A stretch of 64,000 bases of DNA from Pampus argenteus (taxonomy: Eukaryota; Chordata; Actinopteri; Scombriformes; Stromateidae), in contig CM072879.1 in assembly GCA_036937835.1 (NCBI GenBank), positions 1,114,001 through 1,178,000 on the forward strand. Direction: 5' to 3'. Each line of letters opens with the position of its first letter. The stretch's first letter is position 1. A program made the position numbers and the translations under genes. The notes beneath the pieces were generated by a model. It did no database searches. It was not told the DNA's origin and saw nothing but the letters and a program-made list of their open reading frames with translations. Of the stretch, positions 36,532 through 50,773 are shown one piece after another.

Positions 36532-39071
36532 TTGTTGATGGCAAACATGGTTTTGATTGAAAATATTGCTCCTTGTTTAAGAAAAACTGTAGTTGTCAGT
36601 TTTGGCCTGAGAGAAAGCTATTTTTACAAATGTTACAGTAAAAGCTGCAGGAAGCTCTCAGAAGTGAGTTTTTTGGTCCTAATCATTAGAAATCAGTTAC
36701 TTGTTGATGGCAAACATGGTTTTCATTGAAAATATTGATCCTTGTTTAAGAAAAACTGTAGTTGTCAGTTTTGGCCTGAGAGAAAGCTATTTTTACAAAT
36801 GTTACAGTAAAAGCTGCAGGAAGCTCTCAGAAGTGAGTTTTTTGGTCCTAATCATTAGAAATCAGTTACTTGTTGATGGCAAACATGGTTTTCATTGAAA
36901 ATATTGCTCCTTGTTTAAGAAAAACTGTAGTTGTCAGTTTTGGCCTGAGAGAAAGCTATTTTTACAAATGTTACAGTAAAAGCTGCAGGAAGCTCTCAGA
37001 AGTTTTTTTTTGGGCTCCTAATCATTAGAAATCAGTTACTTGTTGATGGCAAACATGGTTTTGATTGAAAATATTGCTCCTTGTTTAAGAAAAACTGTAG
37101 TTGTCAGTTTTGGCCTGAGACAAAGCTATTTTTACAAATGTTACAGTAAAAGCTGCAGGAAGCTCTCAGAAGTGAGTTTTTTTGGTCCTAATCATTAGAA
37201 ATCAGTTACTTGTTGATGGCAAACATGGTTTTGATTGAAAATATTGCTCCTTGTTTAAGAAAAACTGTAGTTGTCAGTTTTGGCCTGAGAGAAAGCTATT
37301 TTTACAAATGTTACAGTAAAAGCTGCAGGAAGCTCTCAGAAGTGAGTTTTTTGGTCCTAATCATTAGAAATCAGTTACTTGTTGATGGCAAACATGGTTT
37401 TGATTGAAAATATTGCTCCTTGTTTAAGAAAAACTGTAGTTGTCAGTTTTGGCCTGAGACAAAGATATTTTTACAAATGTTACAGTAAAAGCTGCAGGAA
37501 GCTCTCAGAAGTGAGTTTTTTGGTCCTAATCATTAGAAATCAGTTACTTGTTGATGGCAAACATGGTTTTGATTGAAAATATTGCTACTTTTTTAAGAAA
37601 AACTGTAGTTGTCAGTTTTGGCCTGAGAGAAAGCTATTTTTACAAATGTTACAGTAAAAGCTGCAGGAAGCTCTCAGGAGTTATTTTTGGGCTCCTAATC
37701 ATTAGAAATCAGTTACTTGTTGATGGCAAACATGGTTTTCATTGAAAATATTGCTCCTTGTTTAAGAAAAACTGTAGTTGTCAGTTTTGGCCTGAGAGAA
37801 AGCTATTTTTACAAATGTTACAGTAAAAGCTGCAGGAAGCTCTCAGAAGTGAGTTTTTTGGTCCTAATCATTAGAAATCAGTTACTTGTTGATGGCAAAC
37901 ATGGTTTTGATTGAAAATATTGCTCCTTGTTTAAAAAAAACTGTAGTTGTCAGTTTTGGCCTGAGAGAAAGCTATTTTTACAAATGTTACATTAAAAGCT
38001 GCAGGAAGCTCTCAGAAGTGAGTTTTTTGGTCCTAATCATTAGAAATCAGTTACTTGTTGATGGCAAACATGGTTTTCATTGAAAATATTGCTCCTTGTT
38101 TAAGAAAAACTGTAGTTGTCAGTTTTGGCCTGAGAGAAAGCTATTTTTACAAATGTTACAGTAAAAGCTGCAGGAAGCTCTCAGAAGTGAGTTTTTTGGT
38201 CCTAATCATTAGAAATCAGTTACTTGTTGATGGCAAACATGGTTTTGATTGAAAATATTGCCCCTTGTTTAAGAAAAACTGTAGTTGTCAGTTTTGGCCT
38301 GAGAGAAAGCTATTTTTACAAATGTTACAGTAAAAGCTGCAGGAAGCTCTCAGAAGTGAGTTTTTTGGTCCTAATCATTAGAAATCAGTTACTTGTTGAT
38401 GGCAAACATGGTTTTGATTGAAAATATTGCTCCTTGTTTAAGAAAAACTGTAGTTGTCAGTTTTGGCCTGAGACAAAGCTATTTTTACAAATGTTACAGT
38501 AAAAGCTGCAGGAAGCTCTCAGAAGTGAGTTTTTTGGTCCTAATCATTAGAAATCAGTTACTTGTTGATGGCAAACATGGTTTTGATTGAAAATATTGAT
38601 CCTTGTTTAAGAAAAACTGTAGTTGTCAGTTTTGGCCTGAGAGAAAGCTATTTTTACAAATGTTACAGTAAAAGCTGCAGGAAGCTCTCAGAAGTGAGTT
38701 TTTTGGTCCTAATCATTAGAAATCAGTTACTTGTTGATGGCAAACATGGTTTTCATTGAAAATATTGCTCCTTGTTTAAGAAAAACTGTAGTTGTCAGTT
38801 TTGGCCTGAGAGAAAGCTATTTTTACAAATGTTACAGTAAAAGCTGCAGGAAGCTCTCAGAAGTTTTTTTTTGGGCTCCTAATCATTAGAAATCAGTTAC
38901 TTGTTGATGGCAAACATGGTTTTGATTGAAAATATTGCTCCTTGTTTAAGAAAAACTGTAGTTGTCAGTTTTGGCCTGAGACAAAGCTTTTTTTACAAAT
39001 GTTACAGTAAAAGCTGCAGGAAGCTCTCAGAAGTGAGTTTTTTTTGGTGCTAATCATTAGAAATCAGTTAC
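36532..39071 (+). repeat. 15-monomer higher-order unit, copy 2 (2,540 bp)
   Basis: Tandem copy of 33992-36531. AAGCTCTCAG before the GGTGC marker lies at 36481 in copy 1 and 39021 here, exactly 2,540 bp apart. Similarity ends soon after 39072, where the following monomers carry different variants (AATATTACAG with AGCAGC at about 39339). Confidence 0.9.
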
Positions 39072-41975
39072 TTGTTGATGGCAAACATGGTTTTGATTGA
39101 AAATATTGCTCCTTGTTTAAGAAAAACTGTAGTTGTCAGTTTTGGCCTGAGAGAAAGCTATTTTTACAAATGTTACAGTAAAAGCTGCAGGAAGCTCTCA
39201 GAAGTGAGTTTTTTGGTCCTAATCATTAGAAATCAGTTACTTGTTGATGGCAAACATGGTTTTGATTGAAAATATTGCTCCTTGTTTAAGAAAAACTGTA
39301 GTTGTCAGTTTTGGCCTGAGAGAAAGCTATTTTTACAAATATTACAGTAAAAGCAGCAGGAAGCTCTCAGAAGTGAGTTTTTTGGTCCTAATCATTAGAA
39401 ATCAGTTACTTGTTGATGGCAAACATGGTTTTGATTGAAAATATTGCTCCTTGTTTAAGAAAAACTGTAGTTGTCAGTTTTGGCCTGAGAGAAAGCTATT
39501 TTTACAAATGTTACAGTAAAAGCTGCAGGAAGCTCTCAGAAGTGAGTTTTTTGGTCCTAATCATTAGAAATCAGTTACTTGTTGATGGCAAACATGGTTT
39601 TGATTGAAAATATTGCTCCTTGTTTAAGAAAAACTGTAGTTGTCAGTTTTGGCCTGAGAGAAAGCTATTTTTACAAATGTTACAGTAAAAGCTGCAGGAA
39701 GCTCTCAGAAGTGAGTTTTTTGGTCCTAATCATTAGAAATCAGTTACTTGTTGATGGCAAACATGGTTTTGATTGAAAATATTGCTCCTTGTTTAAGAAA
39801 AACTGTAGTTGTCAGTTTTGGCCTGAGAGAAAGCTATTTTTACAAATGTTACAGTAAAAGCTGCAGGAAGCTCTCAGAAGTGAGTTTTTTGGTCCTAATC
39901 ATTAGAAATCAGTTACTTGTTGATGGCAAACATGGTTTTCATTGAAAATATTGCTCCTTGTTTAAGAAAAACTGTAGTTGTCAGTTTTGGCCTGAGAGAA
40001 AGCTATTTTTACAAATGTTACAGTAAAAGCTGCAGGAAGCTCTCAGAAGTGAGTTTTTTGGTCCTAATCATTAGAAATCAGTTACTTGTTGATGGCAAAC
40101 ATGGTTTTGATTGAAAATATTGCTCCTTGTTTAAGAAAAACTGTAGTTGTCAGTTTTGGCCTGAGAGAAAGCTATTTTTACAAATGTTACAGTAAAAGCT
40201 GCAGGAAGCTCTCAGAAGTGAGTTTTTTGGTCCTAATCATTAGAAATCAGTTACTTGTTGATGGCAAACATGGTTTTGATTGAAAATATTGCTCCTTGTT
40301 TAAGAAAAACTGTAGTTGTCAGTTTTGGCCTGAGAGAAAGCTATTTTTACAAATGTTACAGTAAAAGCTGCAGGAAGCTCTCAGAAGTGAGTTTTTTGGT
40401 CCTAATCATTAGAAATCAGTTACTTGTTGATGGCAAACATGGTTTTGATTGAAAATATTGCTCCTTGTTTAAGAAAAACTGTAGTTGTCAGTTTTGGCCT
40501 GAGAGAAAGCTATTTTTACAAATGTTACAGTAAAAGCTGCAGGAAGCTCTCAGAAGTTTTTTTTTGGGCTCCTAATCATTAGAAATCCGTTACTTGTTGA
40601 TGGCAAACATGGTTTTGATTGAAAATATTGCTCCTTGTTTAAGAAAAACTGTAGTTGTCAGTTTTGGCCTGAGACAAAGCTATTTTTACAAATGTTACAG
40701 TAAAAGCTGCAGGAAGCTCTCAGAAGTGAGTTTTTTTGGTCCTAATCATTAGAAATCAGTTACTTGTTGATGGCAAACATGGTTTTGATTGAAAATATTG
40801 CTCCTTGTTTAAGAAAAAAAGTAGTTGTCAGTTTTGGCCTGAGAGAAAGCTATTTTAACAAATGTTACAGTAAAAGCTGCAGGAAGCTCTCAGAAGTGAG
40901 TTTTTTGGTCCTAATCATTAGAAATCAGTTACTTGTTGATGGCAAACATGGTTTTGATTGAAAATATTGCTCCTTGTTTAAGAAAAACTGTAGTTGTCAG
41001 TTTTGGCCTGAGACAAAGATATTTTTACAAATGTTACAGTAAAAGCTGCAGGAAGCTCTCAGAAGTGAGTTTTTTGGTCCTAATCATTAGAAATCAGTTA
41101 CTTGTTGATGGCAAACATGGTTTTGATTGAAAATATTGCTCCTTTTTTAAGAAAAACTGTAGTTGTCAGTTTTGGCCTGAGAGAAAGCTATTTTTACAAA
41201 TGTTACAGTAAAAGCTGCAGGAAGCTCTCAGGAGTTATTTTTTGGCTCCTAATCATTAGAAATCAGTTACTTGTTGATGGCAAACATGGTTTTGATTAAA
41301 AATATTGCTCCTTGTTTAAGAAAAACTGTAGTTGTCAGTTTTGGCCTGAGAGAAAGCTATTTTTACAAATGTTACAGTAAAAGCTGCAGGAAGCTCTCAG
41401 AAGTGAGTTTTTTGGTCCTAATCATTAGAAATCAGTTACTTGTTGATGGCAAACATGGTTTTGATTGAAAATATTGCTCCTTGTTTAAGAAAAACTGTAG
41501 TTGTCAGTTTTGGCCTAAGAGAAAGCTATTTTTACAAATATTACAGTAAAAGCTGCAGGAAGCTCTCAGAAGTGAGTTTTTTGGTCCTAATCATTAGAAA
41601 TCAGTTACTTGTTGATGGCAAACATGGTTTTGATTGAAAATATTGCTCCTTGTTTAAAAAAAACTGTAGTTGTCAGTTTTGGCCTGAGAGAAAGCTATTT
41701 TAACAAATGTTACATTAAAAGCTGCAGGAAGCTCTCAGAAGTAAGTTTTTTGGTCCTAATCATTAGAAATCAGTTACTTGTTGATGGCAAACATGGTTTT
41801 CATTGAAAATATTGCTCCTTGTTTAAGAAAAACTGTAGTTGTCAGTTTTGGCCTGAGAGAAAGCTATTTTTACAAATGTTACAGTAAAAGCTGCAGGAAG
41901 CTCTCAGAAGTGAGTTTTTTGGTCCTAATCATTAGAAATCAGTTACTTGTTGATGGCAAACATGGTTTTGATTGA
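37717..41975 (+). repeat. Large duplicated segment, copy 1
   Basis: 37717-39945 matches 46005-48232 at an offset of 8,287-8,288 bp, then 40560-41975 matches 48340-49756 at 7,780 bp. The change of 507 bp equals three monomers missing from the second copy. Markers in the second part are AAATCCGTTAC (near 40583), AAGAAAAAAAGTAG with TTTTAACAAATG, GAGACAAAGATA, and GGAGTTATTTTTTGGCTCC (near 41231). Confidence 0.87.
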
Positions 41976-44315
41976 AAATATTGCTCCTTGTTTAAGAAAA
42001 ACTGTAGTTGTCAGTTTTGGCCTGAGACAAAGCTATTTTTTACAAATGTTACAGTAAAAGCTGCAGGAAGCTCTCAGAAGTGAGTTTTTTGGTCCTAATC
42101 ATTAGAAATCAGTTACTTGTTGATGGAAAACATGGTTTTGATTGAAAATATTGATCCTTGTTTAAGAAAAACTGTAGTTGTCAGTTTTGGCCTGAGAGAA
42201 AGCTATTTTTACAAATGTTACAGTAAAAGCTGCAGGAAGCTCTCAGAAGTGAGTTTTTTGGTCCTAATCATTAGAAATCAGTTACTTGTTGATGGCAAAC
42301 ATGGTTTTCATTGAAAATATTGCTCCTTGTTTAAGAAAAACTGTAGTTGTCAGTTTTGGCCTGAGAGAAAGCTATTTTTACAAATGTTACAGTAAAAGCT
42401 GCAGGAAGCTCTCAGAAGTTTTTTTTTGGGCTCCTAATCATTAGAAATCAGTTACTTGTTGATGGCAAACATGGTTTTGATTGAAAATATTGCTCCTTGT
42501 TTAAGAAAAACTGTAGTTGTCAGTTTTGGCCTGAGACAAAGCTTTTTTTTACAAATGTTACAGTAAAAGCTGCAGGAAGCTCTCAGAAGTGAGTTTTTTT
42601 GGTGCTAATCATTAGAAATCAGTTACTTGTTGATGGCAAACATGGTTTTGATTGAAAATATTGCTCCTTGTTTAAGAAAAACTGTAGTTGTCAGTTTTGG
42701 CCTGAGAGAAAGCTATTTTTACAAATGTTACAGTAAAAGCTGCAGGAAGCTCTCAGAAGTGAGTTTTTTGGTCCTAATCATTAGAAATCAGTTACTTGTT
42801 GATGGCAAACATGGTTTTGATTGAAAATATTGCTCCTTGTTTAAGAAAAACTGTAGTTGTCAGTTTTGGCCTGAGAGAAAGCTATTTTTACAAATGTTAC
42901 AGTAAAAGCTGCAGGAAGCTCTCAGAAGTGAGTTTTTTGGTCCTAATCATTAGAAATCAATTACTTGTTGATGGCAAACATGGTTTTGATTGAAAATATT
43001 GATCCTTGTTTAAGAAAAACTGTAGTTGTCAGTTTTGGCCTGAGAGAAAGCTATTTTTACAAATGTTACAGTAAAAGCTGCAGGAAGCTCTCAGAAGTGA
43101 GTTTTTTGGTCCTAATCATTAGAAATCAGTTACTTGTTGATGGCAAACATGGTTTTGTTGAAAATATTGATCCTTGTTTAAGAAAAACTGTAGTTGTCAG
43201 TTTTGGCCTGAGAGAAAGCTATTTTTACAAATGTTACAGTAAAAGCTGCAGGAAGCTCTCAGAAGTGAGTTTTTTGGTCCTAATCATTAGAAATCAGTTA
43301 CTTGTTGATGGCAAACATGGTTTTCATTGAAAATATTGCTCCTTGTTTAAGAAAAACTGTAGTTGTCAGTTTTGGCCTGAGAGAAAGCTATTTTTACAAA
43401 TGTTACAGTAAAAGCTGCATGAAGCTCTCAGAAGTTTTTTTTGGGCTCCTAATCATTAGAAATCAGTTACTTGTTGATGGCAAACATGGTTTTGTTGAAA
43501 ATATTGCTCCTTATTTAAGAAAAACTGTAGTTGTCAGTTTTGGCCTCAGAGAAAGCTATTTTTACAAATGTTACAGTAAAAGCTGCAGGAAGCTCTCAGA
43601 AGTGAGTTTTTTGGTCCTAATCATTAGAAATCAGTTACTTGTTGATGGCAAACATGGTTTTGATTGAAAATATTGCTCCTTGTTTAAGAAAAACTGTAGT
43701 TGTCAGTTTTGGCCTGACACAAAGCTATTTTTACAAATGTTACAGTAAAAGCTGCAGGAAGCTCTCAGAAGTGAGTTTTTTGGTCCTAATCATTAGAAAT
43801 CAGTTACTTGTTGATGGCAAACATGGTTTTGATTGAAAATATTGATCCTTGTTTAAGAAAAACTGTAGTTGTCAGTTTTGGCCTAAGAGAAAGCTATTTT
43901 TACAAATATTACAGTAAAAGCAGCAGGAAGCTCTCAGAAGTGAGTTTTTTGGTCCTAATCATTAGAAATCAGTTACTTGTTGATGGCAAACATGGTTTTG
44001 ATTGAAAATATTGCTCCTTGTTTAAGAAAAACTGTAGTTGTCAGTTTTGGCCTGAGAGAAAGCTATTTTTTACAAATGTTACAGTAAAAGCTGCAGGAAG
44101 CTCTCAGAAGTGAGTTTTTTGGTCCTAATCATTAGAAATCAGTTACTTGTTGATGGCAAACATGGTTTTCATTGAAAATATTGCTCCTTGTTTAAGAAAA
44201 ACTGTAGTTGTCAGTTTTGGCCTGAGAGAAAGCTATTTTTACAAATGTTACAGTAAAAGCTGCAGGAAGCTCTCAGAAGTGAGTTTTTTGGTCCTAATCA
44301 TTAGAAATCAGTTAC

Positions 44316-45358
44316 TTGTTGATGGCAAACATGGTTTTGATTGAAAATATTGCTCCTTGTTTAATAAAAACTGTAGTTGTCAGTTTTGGCCTGAGACAAA
44401 GCTATTTTTACAAATGTTACAGTAAAAGCTGCAGGAAGCTCTCAGAAGTGAGTTTTTTGGTCCTAATCATTAGAAATCAGTTACTTGTTGATGGCAAACA
44501 TGGTTTTGATTGAAAATATTGCTCCTTGTTTAAGAAAAACTGTAGTTGTCAGTTTTGGCCTGAGAGAAAGCTATTTTTACAAATATTACAGTAAAAGCAG
44601 CAGGAAGCTCTCAGAAGTGAGTTTTTTGGTCCTAATCATTAGAAATCAGTTACTTGTTGATGGCAAACATGGTTTTGATTGAAAATATTGCTCCTTGTTT
44701 AAGAAAAACTGTAGTTGTCAGTTTTGGCCTGAGAGAAAGCTATTTTTACAAATGTTACATTAAAAGCTGCAGGAAGCTCTCAGAAGTGAGTTTTTTGGTC
44801 CTAATCATTAGAAATCAGTTACTTGTTGATGGCAAACATGGTTTTGATTGAAAATATTGCTCCTTGTTTAAGAAAAACTGTAGTTGTCAGTTTTGGCCTG
44901 AGAGAAAGCTATTTTTACAAATGTTACAGTAAGAGCTGCAGGAAGCTCTCAGAAGTGAGTTTTTTGGTCCTAATCATTAGAAATCAGTTACTTGTTGATG
45001 GCAAACATGGTTTTGATTGAAAATATTGCTCCTTGTTTAAGAAAAACTGTAGTTGTCAGTTTTGGGCTGAGACAAAGCTATTTTTACAAATGTTACAGTA
45101 AAAGCTGCAGGAAGCTCTCAGAAGTGAGTTTTTTGGTCCTAATCATTAGAAATCAGTTACTTGTTGATGGCAAACATGGTTTTGATTGAAAATATTGCTC
45201 CTTGTTTAAGAAAAACTGTAGTTGTCAGTTTTGGCCTAAGAGAAAGCTATTTTTACAAATATTACAGTAAAAGCAGCAGGAAGCTCTCAGAAGTGAGTTT
45301 TTTGGTCCTAATCATTAGAAATCAGTTACTTGTTGATGGCAAACATGGTTTTGATTGA
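44316..45358 (+). repeat. Six-monomer phrase, copy 2
   Basis: This matches 25874-26916 monomer for monomer at a constant 18,442-bp offset, with a few later changes (TTTAATAAAAAC near 44361, GTAAGAGCTGC near 44930, GGGCTGAGAC near 45065). It is the longest-range duplication I could trace in the window. Confidence 0.85.
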
Positions 45359-46004
45359 AAATATTGCTCCTTGTTTAAGAAAAACTGTAGTTGTCAGTTT
45401 TGGCCTGAGAGAAAGCTATTTTTACAAATGTTACAGTAAAAGCTGCAGAAAGCTCTCAGAAGTGAGTTTTTTGGTCCTAATCATTAGAAATCAGTTACTT
45501 GTTGATGGCAAACATGGTTTTGTTGAAAATATTGATCCTTGTTTAAGAAAAACTGTAGTTGTCAGTTTTGGCCTGAGAGAAAGCTATTTTTACAAATGTT
45601 ACAGTAAAAGCTGCAGGAAGCTCTCAGAAGTGAGTTTTTTGGTCCTAATCATTAGAAATCAGTTACTTGTTGATGGCAAACATGGTTTTGATTGAAAATA
45701 TTGCTCCTTGTTTAAGAAAAACTGTAGTTGTCAGTTTTGGCCTGAGAGAAAGCTATTTTTAGAAATGTTACAGTAAAAGCTGCAGGAAGCTCTCAGAAGT
45801 GAGTTTTTTGGTCCTAATCATTAGAAATCAGTTACTTGTTGATGGCAAACATGGTTTTGATTGAAAATATTGCTCCTTGTTTAAGAAAAACTGTAGTTGT
45901 CAGTTTTGGCCTGAGAGAAAGCTATTTTTACAAATGTTACAGTAAAAGCTGCAGGAAGCTCTCAGAAGTGAGTTTTTTGGTCCTAATCATTAGAAATCAG
46001 TTAC

Positions 46005-49000
46005 TTGTTGATGGCAAACATGGTTTTCATTGAAAATATTGCTCCTTGTTTAAGAAAAACTGTAGTTGTCAGTTTTGGCCTGAGAGAAAGCTATTTTTAC
46101 AAATGTTACAGTAAAAGCTGCAGGAAGCTCTCAGAAGTGAGTTTTTTGGTCCTAATCATTAGAAATCAGTTACTTGTTGATGGCAAACATGGTTTTGATT
46201 GAAAATATTGCTCCTTGTTTAAAAAAAACTGTAGTTGTCAGTTTTGGCCTGAGAGAAAGCTATTTTTACAAATGTTACATTAAAAGCTGCAGGAAGCTCT
46301 CAGAAGTGAGTTTTTTGGTCCTAATCATTAGAAATCAGTTACTTGTTGATGGCAAACATGGTTTTCATTGAAAATATTGCTCCTTGTTTAAGAAAAACTG
46401 TAGTTGTCAGTTTTGGCCTGAGAGAAAGCTATTTTTACAAATGTTACAGTAAAAGCTGCAGGAAGCTCTCAGAAGTGAGTTTTTTGGTCCTAATCATTAG
46501 AAATCAGTTACTTGTTGATGGCAAACATGGTTTTGATTGAAAATATTGCCCCTTGTTTAAGAAAAACTGTAGTTGTCAGTTTTGGCCTGAGAGAAAGCTA
46601 TTTTTACAAATGTTACAGTAAAAGCTGCAGGAAGCTCTCAGAAGTGAGTTTTTTGGTCCTAATCATTAGAAATCAGTTACTTGTTGATGGCAAACATGGT
46701 TTTGATTGAAAATATTGCTCCTTGTTTAAGAAAAACTGTAGTTGTCAGTTTTGGCCTGAGACAAAGCTATTTTTACAAATGTTACAGTAAAAGCTGCAGG
46801 AAGCTCTCAGAAGTGAGTTTTTTGGTCCTAATCATTAGAAATCAGTTACTTGTTGATGGCAAACATGGTTTTGATTGAAAATATTGATCCTTGTTTAAGA
46901 AAAACTGTAGTTGTCAGTTTTGGCCTGAGAGAAAGCTATTTTTACAAATGTTACAGTAAAAGCTGCAGGAAGCTCTCAGAAGTGAGTTTTTTGGTCCTAA
47001 TCATTAGAAATCAGTTACTTGTTGATGGCAAACATGGTTTTCATTGAAAATATTGCTCCTTGTTTAAGAAAAACTGTAGTTGTCAGTTTTGGCCTGAGAG
47101 AAAGCTATTTTTACAAATGTTACAGTAAAAGCTGCAGGAAGCTCTCAGAAGTTTTTTTTTGGGCTCCTAATCATTAGAAATCAGTTACTTGTTGATGGCA
47201 AACATGGTTTTGATTGAAAATATTGCTCCTTGTTTAAGAAAAACTGTAGTTGTCAGTTTTGGCCTGAGACAAAGCTTTTTTTACAAATGTTACAGTAAAA
47301 GCTGCAGGAAGCTCTCAGAAGTGAGTTTTTTTGGTGCTAATCATTAGAAATCAGTTACTTGTTGATGGCAAACATGGTTTTGATTGAAAAGATTGCTCCT
47401 TGTTTAAGAAAAACTGTAGTTGTCAGTTTTGGCCTGAGAGAAAGCTATTTTTACAAATGTTACAGTAAAAGCTGCAGGAAGCTCTCAGAAGTGAGTTTTT
47501 TGGTCCTAATCATTAGAAATCAGTTACTTGTTGATGGCAAACATGGTTTTGATTGAAAATATTGCTCCTTGTTTAAGAAAAACTGTAGTTGTCAGTTTTG
47601 GCCTGAGAGAAAGCTATTTTTACAAATATTACAGTAAAAGCAGCAGGAAGCTCTCAGAAGTGAGTTTTTTGGTCCTAATCATTAGAAATCAGTTACTTGT
47701 TGATGGCAAACATGGTTTTGATTGAAAATATTGCTCCTTGTTTAAGAAAAACTGTAGTTGTCAGTTTTGGCCTGAGAGAAAGCTATTTTTACAAATGTTA
47801 CAGTAAAAGCTGCAGGAAGCTCTCAGAAGTGAGTTTTTTGGTCCTAATCATTAGAAATCAGTTACTTGTTGATGGCAAACATGGTTTTGATTGAAAATAT
47901 TGCTCCTTGTTTAAGAAAAACTGTAGTTGTCAGTTTTGGCCTGAGAGAAAGCTATTTTTACAAATGTTACAGTAAAAGCTGCAGGAAGCTCTCAGAAGTG
48001 AGTTTTTTGGTCCTAATCATTAGAAATCAGTTACTTGTTGATGGCAAACATGGTTTTGATTGAAAATATTGCTCCTTGTTTAAGAAAAACTGTAGTTGTC
48101 AGTTTTGGCCTGAGAGAAAGCTATTTTTACAAATGTTACAGTAAAAGCTGCAGGAAGCTCTCAGAAGTGAGTTTTTTGGTCCTAATCATTAGAAATCAGT
48201 TACTTGTTGATGGCAAACATGGTTTTGATTGAAAATATTGCTCCTTGTTTAAGAAAAACTGTAGTTGTCAGTTTTGGCCTGAGAGAAAGCTATTTTTACA
48301 AATGTTACAGTAAAAGCTGCAGGAAGCTCTCAGAAGTTTTTTTTTGGGCTCCTAATCATTAGAAATCCGTTACTTGTTGATGGCAAACATGGTTTTGATT
48401 GAAAATATTGCTCCTTGTTTAAGAAAAACTGTAGTTGTCAGTTTTGGCCTGAGACAAAGCTATTTTTACAAATGTTACAGTAAAAGCTGCAGGAAGCTCT
48501 CAGAAGTGAGTTTTTTTGGTCCTAATCATTAGAAATCAGTTACTTGTTGATGGCAAACATGGTTTTGATTGAAAATATTGCTCCTTGTTTAAGAAAAAAA
48601 GTAGTTGTCAGTTTTGGCCTGAGAGAAAGCTATTTTAACAAATGTTACAGTAAAAGCTGCAGGAAGCTCTCAGAAGTGAGTTTTTTGGTCCTAATCATTA
48701 GAAATCAGTTACTTGTTGATGGCAAACATGGTTTTGATTGAAAATATTGCTCCTTGTTTAAGAAAAACTGTAGTTGTCAGTTTTGGCCTGAGACAAAGAT
48801 ATTTTTACAAATGTTACAGTAAAAGCTGCAGGAAGCTCTCAGAAGTGAGTTTTTTGGTCCTAATCATTAGAAATCAGTTACTTGTTGATGGCAAACATGG
48901 TTTTGATTGAAAATATTGCTCCTTTTTTAAGAAAAACTGTAGTTGTCAGTTTTGGCCTGAGAGAAAGCTATTTTTACAAATGTTACAGTAAAAGCTGCAG

Positions 49001-50773
49001 GAAGCTCTCAGGAGTTATTTTTTGGCTCCTAATCATTAGAAATCAGTTACTTGTTGATGGCAAACATGGTTTTGATTGAAAATATTGCTCCTTGTTTAAG
49101 AAAAACTGTAGTTGTCAGTTTTGGCCTGAGAGAAAGCTATTTTTACAAATGTTACAGTAAAAGCTGCAGGAAGCTCTCAGAAGTGAGTTTTTTGGTCCTA
49201 ATCATTAGAAATCAGTTACTTGTTGATGGCAAACATGGTTTTGATTGAAAATATTGCTCCTTGTTTAAGAAAAACTGTAGTTGTCAGTTTTGGCCTAAGA
49301 GAAAGCTATTTTTACAAATATTACAGTAAAAGCTGCAGGAAGCTCTCAGAAGTGAGTTTTTTTGGTCCTAATCATTAGAAATCAGTTACTTGTTGATGGC
49401 AAACATGGTTTTGATTGAAAATATTGCTCCTTGTTTAAAAAAAACTGTAGTTGTCAGTTTTGGCCTGAGAGAAAGCTATTTTTACAAATGTTACATTAAA
49501 AGCTGCAGGAAGCTCTCAGAAGTAAGTTTTTTGGTCCTAATCATTAGAAATCAGTTACTTGTTGATGGCAAACATGGTTTTCATTGAAAATATTGCTCCT
49601 TGTTTAAGAAAAACTGTAGTTGTCAGTTTTGGCCTGAGAGAAAGCTATTTTTACAAATGTTACAGTAAAAGCTGCAGGAAGCTCTCAGAAGTGAGTTTTT
49701 TGGTCCTAATCATTAGAAATCAGTTACTTGTTGATGGCAAACATGGTTTTGATTGAAAATATTGCTCCTTGTTTAAGAAAAACTGTAGTTGTCAGTTTTG
49801 GCCTGAGACAAAGCTATTTTTACAAATGTTACAGTAAAAGCTGCAGGAAGCTCTCAGAAGTGAGTTTTTTGGTCCTAATCATTAGAAATCAGTTACTTGT
49901 TGATGGCAAACATGGTTTTGATTGAAAATATTGATCCTTGTTTAAGAAAAACTGTAGTTGTCAGTTTTGGCCTGAGAGAAAGCTATTTTTACAAATGTTA
50001 CAGTAAAAGCTGCAGGAAGCTCTCAGAAGTGAGTTTTTTGGTCCTAATCATTAGAAATCAGTTACTTGTTGATGGCAAACATGGTTTTCATTGAAAATAT
50101 TGCTCCTTGTTTAAGAAAAACTGTAGTTGTCAGTTTTGGCCTGAGAGAAAGCTATTTTTACAAATGTTACAGTAAAAGCTGCAGGAAGCTCTCAGAAGTT
50201 TTTTTTTTGGGCTCCTAATCATTAGAAATCAGTTACTTGTTGATGGCAAACATGGTTTTGATTGAAAATATTGCTCCTTGTTTAAGAAAAACTGTAGTTG
50301 TCAGTTTTGGCCTGAGACAAAGCTTTTTTTACAAATGTTACAGTAAAAGCTGCAGGAAGCTCTCAGAAGTGAGTTTTTTTGGTGCTAATCATTAGAAATC
50401 AGTTACTTGTTGATGGCAAACATGGTTTTGATTGAAAATATTGCTCCTTGTTTAAGAAAAACTGTAGTTGTCAGTTTTGGCCTGAGAGAAAGCTATTTTT
50501 ACAAATGTTACAGTAAAAGCTGCAGGAAGCTCTCAGAAGTGAGTTTTTTGGTCCTAATCATTAGAAATCAGTTACTTGTTGATGGCAAACATGGTTTTGA
50601 TTGAAAATATTGCTCCTTGTTTAAGAAAAACTGTAGTTGTCAGTTTTGGCCTGAGAGAAAGCTATTTTTACAAATGTTACAGTAAAAGCTGCAGGAAGCT
50701 CTCAGAAGTGAGTTTTTTGGTCCTAATCATTGGAAATCAGTTACTTGTTGATGGCAAACATGGTTTTCATTGA
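46005..50773 (+). repeat. Large duplicated segment, copy 2 (three monomers shorter)
   Basis: This matches 37717-41975 in its first part and 57005-61436 over 46343-50773, the latter at 10,662-10,663 bp. Shared private markers with the downstream copy include GAAAAGATTGC near 47387 and 58049, AAATCCGTTAC near 48363 and 59025, and GAAGTAAGTTTTTTGG near 49519 and 60184. Confidence 0.87.
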
